A DNA stretch of 26,183 nt, from the IMG/VR virus record IMGVR_UViG_3300037042_002212, positions 1-26,183 of that record; one strand, written 5' to 3'. The number at the start of each line of letters is the position of its first letter. The stretch's first letter is position 1. A program made the translations under genes and the position numbers. Source of the stretch: a virus. Below the pieces are notes generated by a model. The model did no database searches. It was not told the DNA's origin and saw only the letters and a list, made by a program, of their open reading frames with translations. Positions 6,693 to 14,713 of the stretch are shown here, piece after piece.

Positions 6693-8614
6693 TACAAACT
6701 TTCGTCATAGTCCAGAGTTAATGAAACATAATGTTCTTCATCGGTTATTGCAGTATGGCTCTCAGAGGGAAGAACAGAGAGTTTAGAAAACACAGCAAGA
6801 GAACTTGGGTTCGTTGGCCTTGGTATAACAAGCGCCTTAAGATCTGTTTTATTTGTAATAAAATAGTCTCTTAGCATTTTATAGTTACCGCCATTATATT
6901 TTATCATTGAAAATGATAATGATAAGTTCTTCCTTATAGCTCTATCGTTAGATACAGGAGAGAACCCCTCTGTTTCAATCGTGTCCTTGAAATGCTTGAA
7001 CCCAAAAGTCACAGGGTTATCAAAGCATTCGGCCAAAGAAACAATTTTGGACGAACCTATAACAACAACACCCATATAAAGAGCATACGGATTCCCATAA
7101 TCAAGAACAAATATTCTCCAATACCTATATGGATTGCTTGGCACGTCAGGGCTTATCCAATAGGTGTTCTCCAATTCAACCGTAGGTCTAATGGTTATGT
7201 CTGCGGCACCGTTAGGATTCGTTGTATACCCATAGATTTCAACCACAGCGCCCTTTGTGAAGTTGTGGTTAAGAATTGCGATGGTATCAACATAGGTGTT
7301 TGGCTTTCCAGTATCGCACCAAATTGAAAATCCCCTAACTCCCTGGGCTGTCTTTGTAATCTGCTCCAATATATCGGTGTTCAAGTTGTTTGGATCATAG
7401 TCACCTTCGGCTATCCCGTCAGGAACATCATTCGTCCAAGTCTCTCCATTTTGCGCTGGAACGCCTCTACTTGCGAAATCAGTCAATATCCTCAATTGAG
7501 TTGTGTTATACAAAACTTTATTTACTTGGGTTTTGTGACTAACTTCTCCAATTTTTAATACTTGAACGCCAAGATAATTTTGAACATATATTATTTTTTC
7601 AACCTGATTAAAATTCAATGCATAAACATTAATCTTCATTTCTATTTGAATTGGTAAATAAATATCATCTGTAGAAGACATTATGTGAAGATTTATTTGT
7701 GACCCAATTTTATTGTCATGATAAATCTTACTATCTATTTGAACGCCATTAATATTTATGTAATCAATTCTCTTTTCAACTTGGCTTCCAACTTGAAGGT
7801 CTGTGTATTTCTTAAGATCTATTTGAGTAGATACTTCATTTACATTGTGAGTTCTCAGTTCAACCTGTGTGCTTATTGGATATTCAAAGTTTATCTTTTT
7901 ATCTATCTGTGCCGAAATATCCAGTCTCTCTTTAACTCCAAGATCTATCTGAGTTCCCATTGGAGTTGTGAAACATTCAGCAAGATACTTATCAGTCAAA
8001 TACGGAACCATTAAATATTTTGGACAAGGAATATGAAGAAGACCACCTTTTACAACCTCAACACCGAATGGGACAGATAGGTCTTCAATTAATTTTTCGA
8101 TCTGAGTTGAAATTGGATTTGAATATATATTTTTTAATTCAATTTGCATGTTAATAGATAATGAATCTTGTATTTCAAGATCTACTTGAGTGCTTAAATT
8201 ATAAATCTTATCTTCAATGAATCTTTCTATTTGAGATGAAACTACATTATATCCAGTAGCTATTTTATCTATTTGAGTGCTTAAAACATTTTCATCTAAT
8301 ATTGATAATTCAGACTGAACTCCATTTGGTAATTCATAATTTATTTCCAACTCTACTTGAACGCCATTATCTTGTTCATAATCAAGTATGGACTTTAATA
8401 TCTGCGTACCAAGATCTAACTCTAGGTTTATTTTCGATTCAACCTGAACAGACACCGAATTAGAATCTTGTATTTCCAAATCAATCTGTGACCCAAGATC
8501 AAAAATATGGGCTTCTATCTTCTTATCTATCTGCGCGCCCAAGTAATTCTGAACATGACCAGAAAGATACCCATCGGTTAAATATAATGATTCAAGATAT
8601 CCTTGCATTGCCAT
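6692..8614 (-). CDS. Tail-tip protein with 14-residue tandem repeats (distal-tail-like)
   Basis: 640 residues; starts in TAATG overlap with the tape measure stop. Residues ~25-375 consist of about 23 copies of a unit with the pattern [LIV]-[SG]-[TS]-Q-[IV]-[DE]-x-[KE]-[IL], repeating every 14 (sometimes 15) residues. The Gln of each unit falls at 28, 43, 57, 71, 86, 100, 114, 128, 143, 157, 171, then 222, 236, 250, 264, 278, 292, 306, 323, 337, 351. A YLTDxYL motif starts exactly 17 residues before the first Gln of each block (11 and 205). Residues ~380-540 (FSIWCDTGKPNTYVDTIAILNHNFTKGAVVEIYGYT...YWRIFVLDY) look like a galactose-binding/discoidin-like beta sandwich. The C-terminal ~100 residues look like a further beta domain. 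Position directly after the tape measure is that of a distal tail protein. Role inferred; the repeat is not one I recognise. Confidence 0.65.
   Translation of the reverse strand: MAMQGYLESLYLTDGYLSGHVQNYLGAQIDKKIEAHIFDLGSQIDLEIQDSNSVSVQVESKINLELDLGTQILKSILDYEQDNGVQVELEINYELPNGVQSELSILDENVLSTQIDKIATGYNVVSSQIERFIEDKIYNLSTQVDLEIQDSLSINMQIELKNIYSNPISTQIEKLIEDLSVPFGVEVVKGGLLHIPCPKYLMVPYLTDKYLAECFTTPMGTQIDLGVKERLDISAQIDKKINFEYPISTQVELRTHNVNEVSTQIDLKKYTDLQVGSQVEKRIDYININGVQIDSKIYHDNKIGSQINLHIMSSTDDIYLPIQIEMKINVYALNFNQVEKIIYVQNYLGVQVLKIGEVSHKTQVNKVLYNTTQLRILTDFASRGVPAQNGETWTNDVPDGIAEGDYDPNNLNTDILEQITKTAQGVRGFSIWCDTGKPNTYVDTIAILNHNFTKGAVVEIYGYTTNPNGAADITIRPTVELENTYWISPDVPSNPYRYWRIFVLDYGNPYALYMGVVVIGSSKIVSLAECFDNPVTFGFKHFKDTIETEGFSPVSNDRAIRKNLSLSFSMIKYNGGNYKMLRDYFITNKTDLKALVIPRPTNPSSLAVFSKLSVLPSESHTAITDEEHYVSLTLDYDESL
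7520..8551 (-). repeat. Protein-level tandem repeat array, 14-residue (about 42-base) period
   Basis: About 23 diverged units of the STQIDxKI type in two blocks separated by a 36-residue spacer holding a second YLTDxYL cap. DNA of different units has drifted, so the array is maintained by protein selection rather than recent copying. Confidence 0.8.
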
Positions 8615-11600
8615 TATCTAACTCCTGCGGAAGACAGAATATATCTACCCATTTGAGATTTTTTCTTCAGTTCTTTTTCTATCTCTGGAACTACTTCTCT
8701 TCGTATCTGATCTGCATCAAGTAATGTCCTTGAATTTATTGTCACATTAATAACTGTCCCACCAGATGACTGAAGAGGAGATCCGCCATTATTGATTGAT
8801 TGAAGAAGGCCCAAGTTATTCTTGGTAGAGTTGCGGTTTACTACAAACTCTCCAGGAGTAAGCATAGAAGGAACAGAATCGGTGCCTTGTGCAAAATTAG
8901 CAACTCGATTTGAATTTATATATCCACCGTCAGCAAAAGCAGGAACCATTCCACCACGACTAAACGCATTACCCCTGAACATGTCCATAATCCAAGATGT
9001 TGCCTTTGTTTTTACAGTATCCCACATTACCCTTTTAAGTTCTTCGGCGGCTGCGGCAGCGGCAGCAGCTATTTGAGCGGCAAGAACTTCGGCTGCTATT
9101 CTTGCGTCTTCAATGGCTCTAGCGGTAGCAGCAGCTATGTTAGCAGCAATTACTTTAGAATCCTCTACAGCCTGTGCAGCGGCAGCGGCGGCATCTTCCA
9201 ATGCTTGTGAAGCGGCTGCTGCTGCGGCGGCTGCGGCAGATGCGGCGGCGGCGGCGGCGGAATCAGCAAGATCCTTCCCAGAATCTATAACATCTCCTAA
9301 AGTTCCACCGACTTTTACTTTTGGAAATCCCATAGCAAATTTAGGTAACTGCATATTTCCGCTAAGTATGGAATTTATAATCCCAGCAATTCTTGGATCT
9401 TGCATTTTTGATCTTGGTATGATCGCTTCACCAGGAGAAAGAAGGGCTAGTATTCTGTCATTTCTTTCTGAATCTCCACTTACCAATGCATTTCCAGGAA
9501 CTTTACCACCTTCTGCAAAACTTACATAAGGTATGTCAATTCCAAGAGCGCCTTCAACAGTACCTTTACCATAGGCACTATCTGGAATTTTGAATATTTT
9601 GCCTAAAAGACTTGCTGGGTTTAAATCATCTAATATTTTCTTGAAACCAGTAGAAACATTATTAAATGCATCTTTCATTCCATCCCAAATACTAGATCCT
9701 ATTCCTTTGAAAAAATCCCTCGCTCCATCTAACCCATCCTTCAATCCATTAAATATTTTTGTTCCTATTCCAGATACAATATCAGATCCAGAAGACAACG
9801 CTGTAGTGAATGAATTCCAAATATCAGAACCAACATCTGCAAAAGCTTTTCCTATATCTTCTAAACCTTTAGTAAATGCGTTAGCTATATCACTTACGGC
9901 CTTAGAAAAGGCGTTAATTGTGTCTTCTATTCCTTTAGTAAATGCGGCAACTATATCACCAGCAGCCTTTAATAATGCTGTGGATATATCTTCTAATGCT
10001 TTATAAAATGCATCAAATACATTTCTCCATATAGTTTCTATTTGCGACCAAAGTATAGTTAATGCATCACAAATATTTCTCCATATAGTTTCTATTTGCG
10101 ACCATAATATTGTAAGTGTGTCACAAATATTTCTCCATATAATTTCTATTTCACCCCATAAAGATTGCAATGTATCGCAAAACATTCTCCATATATATTC
10201 TATTAAACTCCACAATCTCGTTAATTCAGCGCAAATATCTCTCCATGCTTTTTCTGCTGTATCCCATATATTTTGAAGAACGTCTACGAATGGTTTTAAA
10301 AAGTGATTCCATACATACAACCAAATATCTTTTAAATATTGAAGAGCCTTATTCCATATCATTTTAAGATAATTAGCCCCGCCCACTAGAGACTGATCAA
10401 TTGCTTTTTTAATTCTGTTAGCCAGATCACTTCCCTTGGCTTTCTGGGCGCTTTCCATAACAGAGAACAATTGTGAACTAGACTTACTTACAGCCTCACC
10501 TAGCTCCTCAACTTTCTTTGTAACATCAGGAATGTTGAATATCGGTTTCATTTTAAATAATGCAGCTACTTCATTAATAAATTTTTTAAATTCTAATATA
10601 AACCCATCTACAAAAGCCTTTACCATTGTTTTAATTATTGGCCCTATATTCTTAACAAGAAGAATAACTCCCTTAATTATTGATAATACTATTTTTGGAA
10701 TAAATAAAAGCAAAGATGCCATCATTTTACCAATGCTGGCCCAAAACTTCTCGGACGAAAATGTTTTTACAAAGCTATCCATTACTTTATCAATAACATT
10801 AGGAAACATATCAAGCCAACTTTGAAACATTCTCGTAGTATCAACACTTCCCTTTGATACAAGATCTCCGAATGTTTTTGCGGCGCTATTGAATGTGTTT
10901 GCTACTTTTCCTGGAAAACTGGATACAGCATCTAGAAGGTCAAGGAATTTCTGAGGAAGTTCTGCTATGGCATTGATCATAGACTTTATAGCATCCATGA
11001 TCATTCCGGCGGCTGACACCATTCCCATAGGCCCGCCCATGAAGCTAGTGAAGGAAGCCATCCCATTGGCAAGAGGAGCGCCAAAATTAGCTCCTGCTTG
11101 TTCGATCTGAGCAGAGTTAAATACAGCGCCACCTTTTTCTACTGCTGGCGCTATCTTTGTTTTCCTTGTTGTAGCAGCCTCTTTCTTTTTGAGATCGTCC
11201 AACATATCAAGTCGATCTTTTATAAGATCATTCTGGTACTTTTCTAATTTAATTAATGCTTCTTTTCCAAGTTCCATTGTTTCAGTAGTATTATAACCTC
11301 TCTCATTCATCATTCTTTGGGCTTCAATGGCTCTTTGTATGCTAGATATTTCATCATCGTAAGCCTTTGTTTTTTCATTTCTTTCTCTATTAAAAGCTTT
11401 AATATAATTTCCTTGCGCCTCTGCTCTTGCTTCATCTATTTTTGCCTGTTTAGTTTCATAACTTAAAAGTTCAGTTCCAATTAAATTATAAGTTTCAGCA
11501 ACAGCTTCATGATATTTCTTTGCTGCCGCGTCTGCTTCCTTAAAAGAACTTGTAATCTTTCCAGAATCATCTCCATATGTTGCTGCATATGCTGTGGCAA

Positions 11601-13731
11601 GAGCCTTTTTATAATCCTGAGATTCCGATAAAATTTTAAAGTATGCCGCATCTAATTTAGTTAACGCGTTTGTCCCTTTGTATATAGAATTTATATCTTT
11701 TTCAGTCATGCCTATATACGGAACCTTCTTTGCAACAGCAGTTTTAGATTCTCCAGGAACAGCATTAGTATCAGGCTGTCCTTGAAGCTTCTTGAAAAAT
11801 GCATCCAAAGCCGTTCCATTTTTTATTACATCATCATTAAACCCCTTCATTGCTGAAGTTAAGTTATCAGACATAGTAAAAACAAAAGGTGTCTGCACTG
11901 TTTTTCTAAGTTCATTTAATCTTGTGTTTAGCTTTGCATATTCATCATTAAGAGTTTGAACCTTATCTTTATGGCCCAATAAATCTGGCCCTGAGTTTTT
12001 AAGTTTTACTATTACTTCATCAGACCATTTTCTTATAGCATCTTGCGAAAATCCAAATAGCCCAACGAATCCTGCCATGAAGTCAGTAACGCCAGAAAGA
12101 AATGAAGCAAACGCATCTACCAACAAAGTTGAAAAACCATTTTTAATAGATTCAACCCAATACTCGAAAGCATTTCTAGCCATGTCGGCTTTAACTTTCA
12201 TTATTTCAAATGCATCTCCAAGATTATTTCTATTTCGATATATATATTCAATGGCAGTTCCAAATGCCATTACAGTCATTGTTAATAGAGTAAATTTAGC
12301 CATAACAACTAATGCGCCGCTCATGGCAAATGTTAAAAATATAATTGCTAATCCAAACTCTTTTGCGCCCTTTGTAGCCGCGCTCCAATTAATCCTTTGC
12401 AAAGCTTGAGCGAACGCGACAACAACAGGATAAACAGCGTCAATGACTTCTCTCATTCCTGTTATTACTCTTGCGGTAACATCTAAGAGTTTGTATCCAA
12501 AGTCCTGTATTAATGCAGTAAATGTTCCTTTTAGAATCATCAACTTTCTATCAACGGTTTTCATCTGTATGTCAACAGCCTGACCAACAACAGTTCCAGG
12601 TATTCCTTCGGTAGCCTTTATCTGGGCCATTGTTTTCTCATAAACGCCAAGAATAGCTGGGTTCATGATCATAGTGATCAATCCCTGGATGCCTTCTTGT
12701 CGTCCTATCAAGTTACCTACGGCTTCGGCCTGTCCACCTACTGCTTCAATCAACGCCTTCATTGTCTTAAGAAGACCAACAGACTTGAGCATCTCCTGAA
12801 TGCCAGAAAACTGCTTGCCGTCTATTTTTAATGTCGGAAGGATTGTCCCAAGTAATTCGGACTGTTTCATAAATGACACTAGGATTGATCTAAGGTATGT
12901 CATTGCCTGTCCAGTGTCTTGCTGTGCCGTTGTCATTGCTGACAGTGCAGAGGCTGTCTCTCCAAGAGATACACCCATATTATAAGCAAGAGGGGCAACA
13001 TCCCCGATGGTAAGAGCCAAGTCAGTCATCGTTGCCTGACCGTTTCTTTCAGCCAATGTCAAAATGTCGGATATTCTCGCTGCATCAGAAGCCTTCATGT
13101 TGTATGCAGCTATGACAGATGTTAATGCCCTGACAGAAACGGACAATTCCGTAGACCCACCAATTGCCAATCTCTGAGCGTCATATAGGAACTTTGTGGC
13201 ATCATTGGCCGAGACAATTCCGCTACTTAAAGTCTTATAATAAGCTTCGATAATGTCTTGCTGCGATGTCCCAAATAATCTTTGAAAGTTTATAATATCG
13301 CTGCTGAATGTCTTCTGAGCATCTTTGACATCAGGAACAATAGCATTAATTGTTGCTGCGCCTTTTTCCAGTGCTATGGCCGGACCCATTACAGCCGTAC
13401 CGAGTGTAGCAAATGTTCTAAATGTCCTGGTAACAAGCTCAAGGGCCTGGTTTACCATGAATATCTTAGAGGGAAGAGATCCTATGTTTTTGCCAAAAAG
13501 GGTAAACATGCCACCGCTAGAACCAGCGCCATCTCCTGCACCCTTTAAGGCAGATCTCATTTTGCCAGCAGATTCTTGAACTTTGCCTGACGCTCCAGTT
13601 AAATCATTGGCCATCTTGGTGAATGCTTTGGCCATTGAATCGGCTACGCCCTGGATCATCTTAAGCTTGGCTGTGGCTTCGTCCTTGACACTAATTGGAA
13701 TGACAAATTCGTCGCCAGTTGTTACAGCCAT
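8614..13731 (-). CDS. Tail tape measure protein
   Basis: 1705 residues from the ATG at 13731, which has GGGGGAA upstream; a TTG at 13746 would place that site inside the gene and is not used. Residues ~100-350 form a TP901-type phage tail tape measure core (MGPAIALEKGAATINAIVPD, TLAERNGQATMTDLA, LGETASALSAMTTAQQDTGQ). Hydrophobic segments lie near 457-495 and 1000-1038, as usual for proteins that may enter the host membrane. A charged coiled region lies near 720-830, 18-residue Trp repeats at ~1147-1237, 11-residue repeats at ~1240-1330, and an Ala-rich stretch at ~1485-1563. Two SPGE/TPGE motifs (LLSPGEAIIPRS, MLTPGEFVVNRNS) mark the C-terminus typical of the family. At the generally cited ~0.15 nm per residue the tail would be roughly 250 nm. 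It ends in TAATG overlap with the tip gene. Confidence 0.95.
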   Translation of the reverse strand: MAVTTGDEFVIPISVKDEATAKLKMIQGVADSMAKAFTKMANDLTGASGKVQESAGKMRSALKGAGDGAGSSGGMFTLFGKNIGSLPSKIFMVNQALELVTRTFRTFATLGTAVMGPAIALEKGAATINAIVPDVKDAQKTFSSDIINFQRLFGTSQQDIIEAYYKTLSSGIVSANDATKFLYDAQRLAIGGSTELSVSVRALTSVIAAYNMKASDAARISDILTLAERNGQATMTDLALTIGDVAPLAYNMGVSLGETASALSAMTTAQQDTGQAMTYLRSILVSFMKQSELLGTILPTLKIDGKQFSGIQEMLKSVGLLKTMKALIEAVGGQAEAVGNLIGRQEGIQGLITMIMNPAILGVYEKTMAQIKATEGIPGTVVGQAVDIQMKTVDRKLMILKGTFTALIQDFGYKLLDVTARVITGMREVIDAVYPVVVAFAQALQRINWSAATKGAKEFGLAIIFLTFAMSGALVVMAKFTLLTMTVMAFGTAIEYIYRNRNNLGDAFEIMKVKADMARNAFEYWVESIKNGFSTLLVDAFASFLSGVTDFMAGFVGLFGFSQDAIRKWSDEVIVKLKNSGPDLLGHKDKVQTLNDEYAKLNTRLNELRKTVQTPFVFTMSDNLTSAMKGFNDDVIKNGTALDAFFKKLQGQPDTNAVPGESKTAVAKKVPYIGMTEKDINSIYKGTNALTKLDAAYFKILSESQDYKKALATAYAATYGDDSGKITSSFKEADAAAKKYHEAVAETYNLIGTELLSYETKQAKIDEARAEAQGNYIKAFNRERNEKTKAYDDEISSIQRAIEAQRMMNERGYNTTETMELGKEALIKLEKYQNDLIKDRLDMLDDLKKKEAATTRKTKIAPAVEKGGAVFNSAQIEQAGANFGAPLANGMASFTSFMGGPMGMVSAAGMIMDAIKSMINAIAELPQKFLDLLDAVSSFPGKVANTFNSAAKTFGDLVSKGSVDTTRMFQSWLDMFPNVIDKVMDSFVKTFSSEKFWASIGKMMASLLLFIPKIVLSIIKGVILLVKNIGPIIKTMVKAFVDGFILEFKKFINEVAALFKMKPIFNIPDVTKKVEELGEAVSKSSSQLFSVMESAQKAKGSDLANRIKKAIDQSLVGGANYLKMIWNKALQYLKDIWLYVWNHFLKPFVDVLQNIWDTAEKAWRDICAELTRLWSLIEYIWRMFCDTLQSLWGEIEIIWRNICDTLTILWSQIETIWRNICDALTILWSQIETIWRNVFDAFYKALEDISTALLKAAGDIVAAFTKGIEDTINAFSKAVSDIANAFTKGLEDIGKAFADVGSDIWNSFTTALSSGSDIVSGIGTKIFNGLKDGLDGARDFFKGIGSSIWDGMKDAFNNVSTGFKKILDDLNPASLLGKIFKIPDSAYGKGTVEGALGIDIPYVSFAEGGKVPGNALVSGDSERNDRILALLSPGEAIIPRSKMQDPRIAGIINSILSGNMQLPKFAMGFPKVKVGGTLGDVIDSGKDLADSAAAAAASAAAAAAAAASQALEDAAAAAAQAVEDSKVIAANIAAATARAIEDARIAAEVLAAQIAAAAAAAAEELKRVMWDTVKTKATSWIMDMFRGNAFSRGGMVPAFADGGYINSNRVANFAQGTDSVPSMLTPGEFVVNRNSTKNNLGLLQSINNGGSPLQSSGGTVINVTINSRTLLDADQIRREVVPEIEKELKKKSQMGRYILSSAGVR
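9043..9275 (-). repeat. Ala-rich low-complexity stretch in the tape measure
   Basis: GCN-rich DNA encoding runs of up to nine alanines broken by short charged groups such as QALEDA, QAVEDSK and RAIEDAR. The spacing of these groups suggests a degenerate helical repeat. GC content here is clearly above the flanking sequence. Confidence 0.85.
10021..10290 (-). repeat. Five tandem 54-bp repeats in the tape measure
   Basis: Units begin at 10021, 10075, 10129, 10183 and 10237. The first two share a 30-base identical start; the last two are more diverged. Each encodes an 18-residue unit of the form LWSQIETIWRNICDALTI, with Trp at two fixed positions. Confidence 0.85.
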
Positions 13732-13732
13732 C

Positions 13733-14161
13733 TTATTTTCCCCCAAACATTTTGCTAATCATTTTCCCTAAAGATTCTAAAACATTTCCAGCTAGTTCGT
13801 ATGAACTTCTCCACATTGTAGAATTTTCTTTAAGCCTAAAATAATTAACAAACCAAGAAAAGTTTTCAGCGAACATTTCGTCCTGATCTTCTAATGACCC
13901 AGGTTTTGGCATAATCCCTGTTTCAAGTGCCATTAGACAGTCAGAGAACAATTCGGCTATCTCATTGTACCATGTTGCTTTTCCATGGCAAAACGTCAGT
14001 TTGAGACTTGATGGATCTATTTGCCTTCCTCTTGGAATGTTATTAAACCCATCTTCTTTACATTTTCGTTGCCTTTTGACTACTTCGGGACATTTCTGGC
14101 AGTCTACCGTCTTCAAAACATCATGTGGTGAAAACCTTAGATCTACCAATGCCCCTAAGAG
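13733..14161 (-). CDS. Tail assembly chaperone extension (gpT-like), reached by -1 frameshift
   Basis: This frame lacks a good start of its own: the only candidate near its beginning is a TTG at 14149 without a well-spaced ribosome binding site. It is exactly the -1 frame of the upstream gene at a slippery A_AAA_AAC, so a shifting ribosome reads ...SKN-LLGALVDLRFSPHDVLK... and makes a fusion of about 300 residues (158 + 142). The extension has a Cys cluster (VDCQKCPEVVKRQRKC) and ends in a basic helix (KMISKMFGGK), one base before the tape measure ATG. In lambda and many siphoviruses gpG and the frameshifted gpGT sit between tube and tape measure genes and load tube subunits onto the tape measure. 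Sequence similarity to named gpT proteins is not evident; the call rests on position, frame and slippery site. Confidence 0.75.
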   Translation of the reverse strand, partial: LLGALVDLRFSPHDVLKTVDCQKCPEVVKRQRKCKEDGFNNIPRGRQIDPSSLKLTFCHGKATWYNEIAELFSDCLMALETGIMPKPGSLEDQDEMFAENFSWFVNYFRLKENSTMWRSSYELAGNVLESLGKMISKMFGGK

Positions 14162-14634
14162 TTTTTTGAGTTCGACTTGACCTCACTTTGCGTCAGTGTG
14201 AAGTAATGATTGAATATTTCGTTAACAATACCATATCTCTGAAGTTCGGTCATCGTATCTTCACTTACATAACCTTTTGAATCTCTTGAAAGTTTAATTA
14301 CATCGGATTCGCCGATTGGATTTTGGATGTCCTTCAAGCAACGCTTTGTAATTTCATAGGCCCATTTACCCATGGTCATCTTTGGGTTCTTGTCGTCATC
14401 AACGCCACCAATCATTGAATCCTGGATTGATGCGCCATCTTTTCCAGATACTTCAAAATTGCATAGAAAAATGGTTGGCGTTTTACCTTCCAACAATTTT
14501 ATGGATGTTTCATTTACAATTGGATCTTTGTCATAAAGCGCAAAGTCTGAAAGTTCTAGATCAACTGCGCCATCATTTCTAGAAATCAACTTTACAGAAT
14601 TAAGACTTCTAACGCCTGATTTTTTGAAAGCCAT
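14155..14634 (-). CDS. Tail assembly chaperone (gpG-like)
   Basis: 159 residues with a strong AAGGAG ribosome binding site six bases before the ATG at 14634. The protein is soluble and acidic, with no membrane segment: a beta-rich N-terminal half (VKLISRNDGAVDLELSDF, IKLLEGKTPTIFLCNFEV) and a helical C-terminal half (MGKWAYEITKRCLKD, ELQRYGIVNEIFNHYFTL). It follows the tail tube gene and precedes the tape measure gene, the standard place for the short chaperone. Its last codons contain the slippery A_AAA_AAC, and the zero-frame stop comes one codon later, as in gpG genes. Function is inferred from position and the frameshift; I do not recognise the family by sequence. Confidence 0.75.
   Translation of the reverse strand: MAFKKSGVRSLNSVKLISRNDGAVDLELSDFALYDKDPIVNETSIKLLEGKTPTIFLCNFEVSGKDGASIQDSMIGGVDDDKNPKMTMGKWAYEITKRCLKDIQNPIGESDVIKLSRDSKGYVSEDTMTELQRYGIVNEIFNHYFTLTQSEVKSNSKNS
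14161..14167 (-). promoter_or_regulatory. Programmed -1 frameshift slippery site A_AAA_AAC
   Basis: Read on the minus strand in the zero frame the codons are TCA AAA AAC TCT TAG. The heptamer A_AAA_AAC fits X_XXY_YYZ. A slip of -1 continues with CTC TTA GGG GCA TTG, open to 13733. A GAGG that could pair with 16S rRNA ends 13 bases upstream (14181-14184), and a weak stem CTTAG/CTAAG starts two bases downstream. Confidence 0.8.
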
Positions 14635-14655
14635 TTTTTACTCCTTAAATGAAAA

Positions 14656-14685
14656 TAGTCTGTTTCTTTGTATAGAAACAGACTA
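14656..14685 (-). terminator. Terminator-like hairpin after the tail tube gene
   Basis: Perfect 12-base inverted repeat TAGTCTGTTTCT / AGAAACAGACTA with a six-base loop. On the minus strand the stem is followed by TTTTCATTT. It lies between the tail tube stop (14714) and the chaperone ribosome binding site. The interrupted T-tract suggests partial termination or 3'-end protection of the tube message. Confidence 0.7.
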
Positions 14686-14713
14686 CCTGAACAGATTAAG
14701 GAGTGAAATTGAA

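Noticed and set aside
9113-9529. Plus-strand Ala-rich open frame
   Set aside because: It is the mirror of the GCN-rich tract of the tape measure, which reads as Ala-rich on both strands.
13732-13746. TTG start for the tape measure that would add five residues
   Set aside because: It would put the GGGGGAA binding site inside the gene; the ATG at 13731 has correct spacing to that site.
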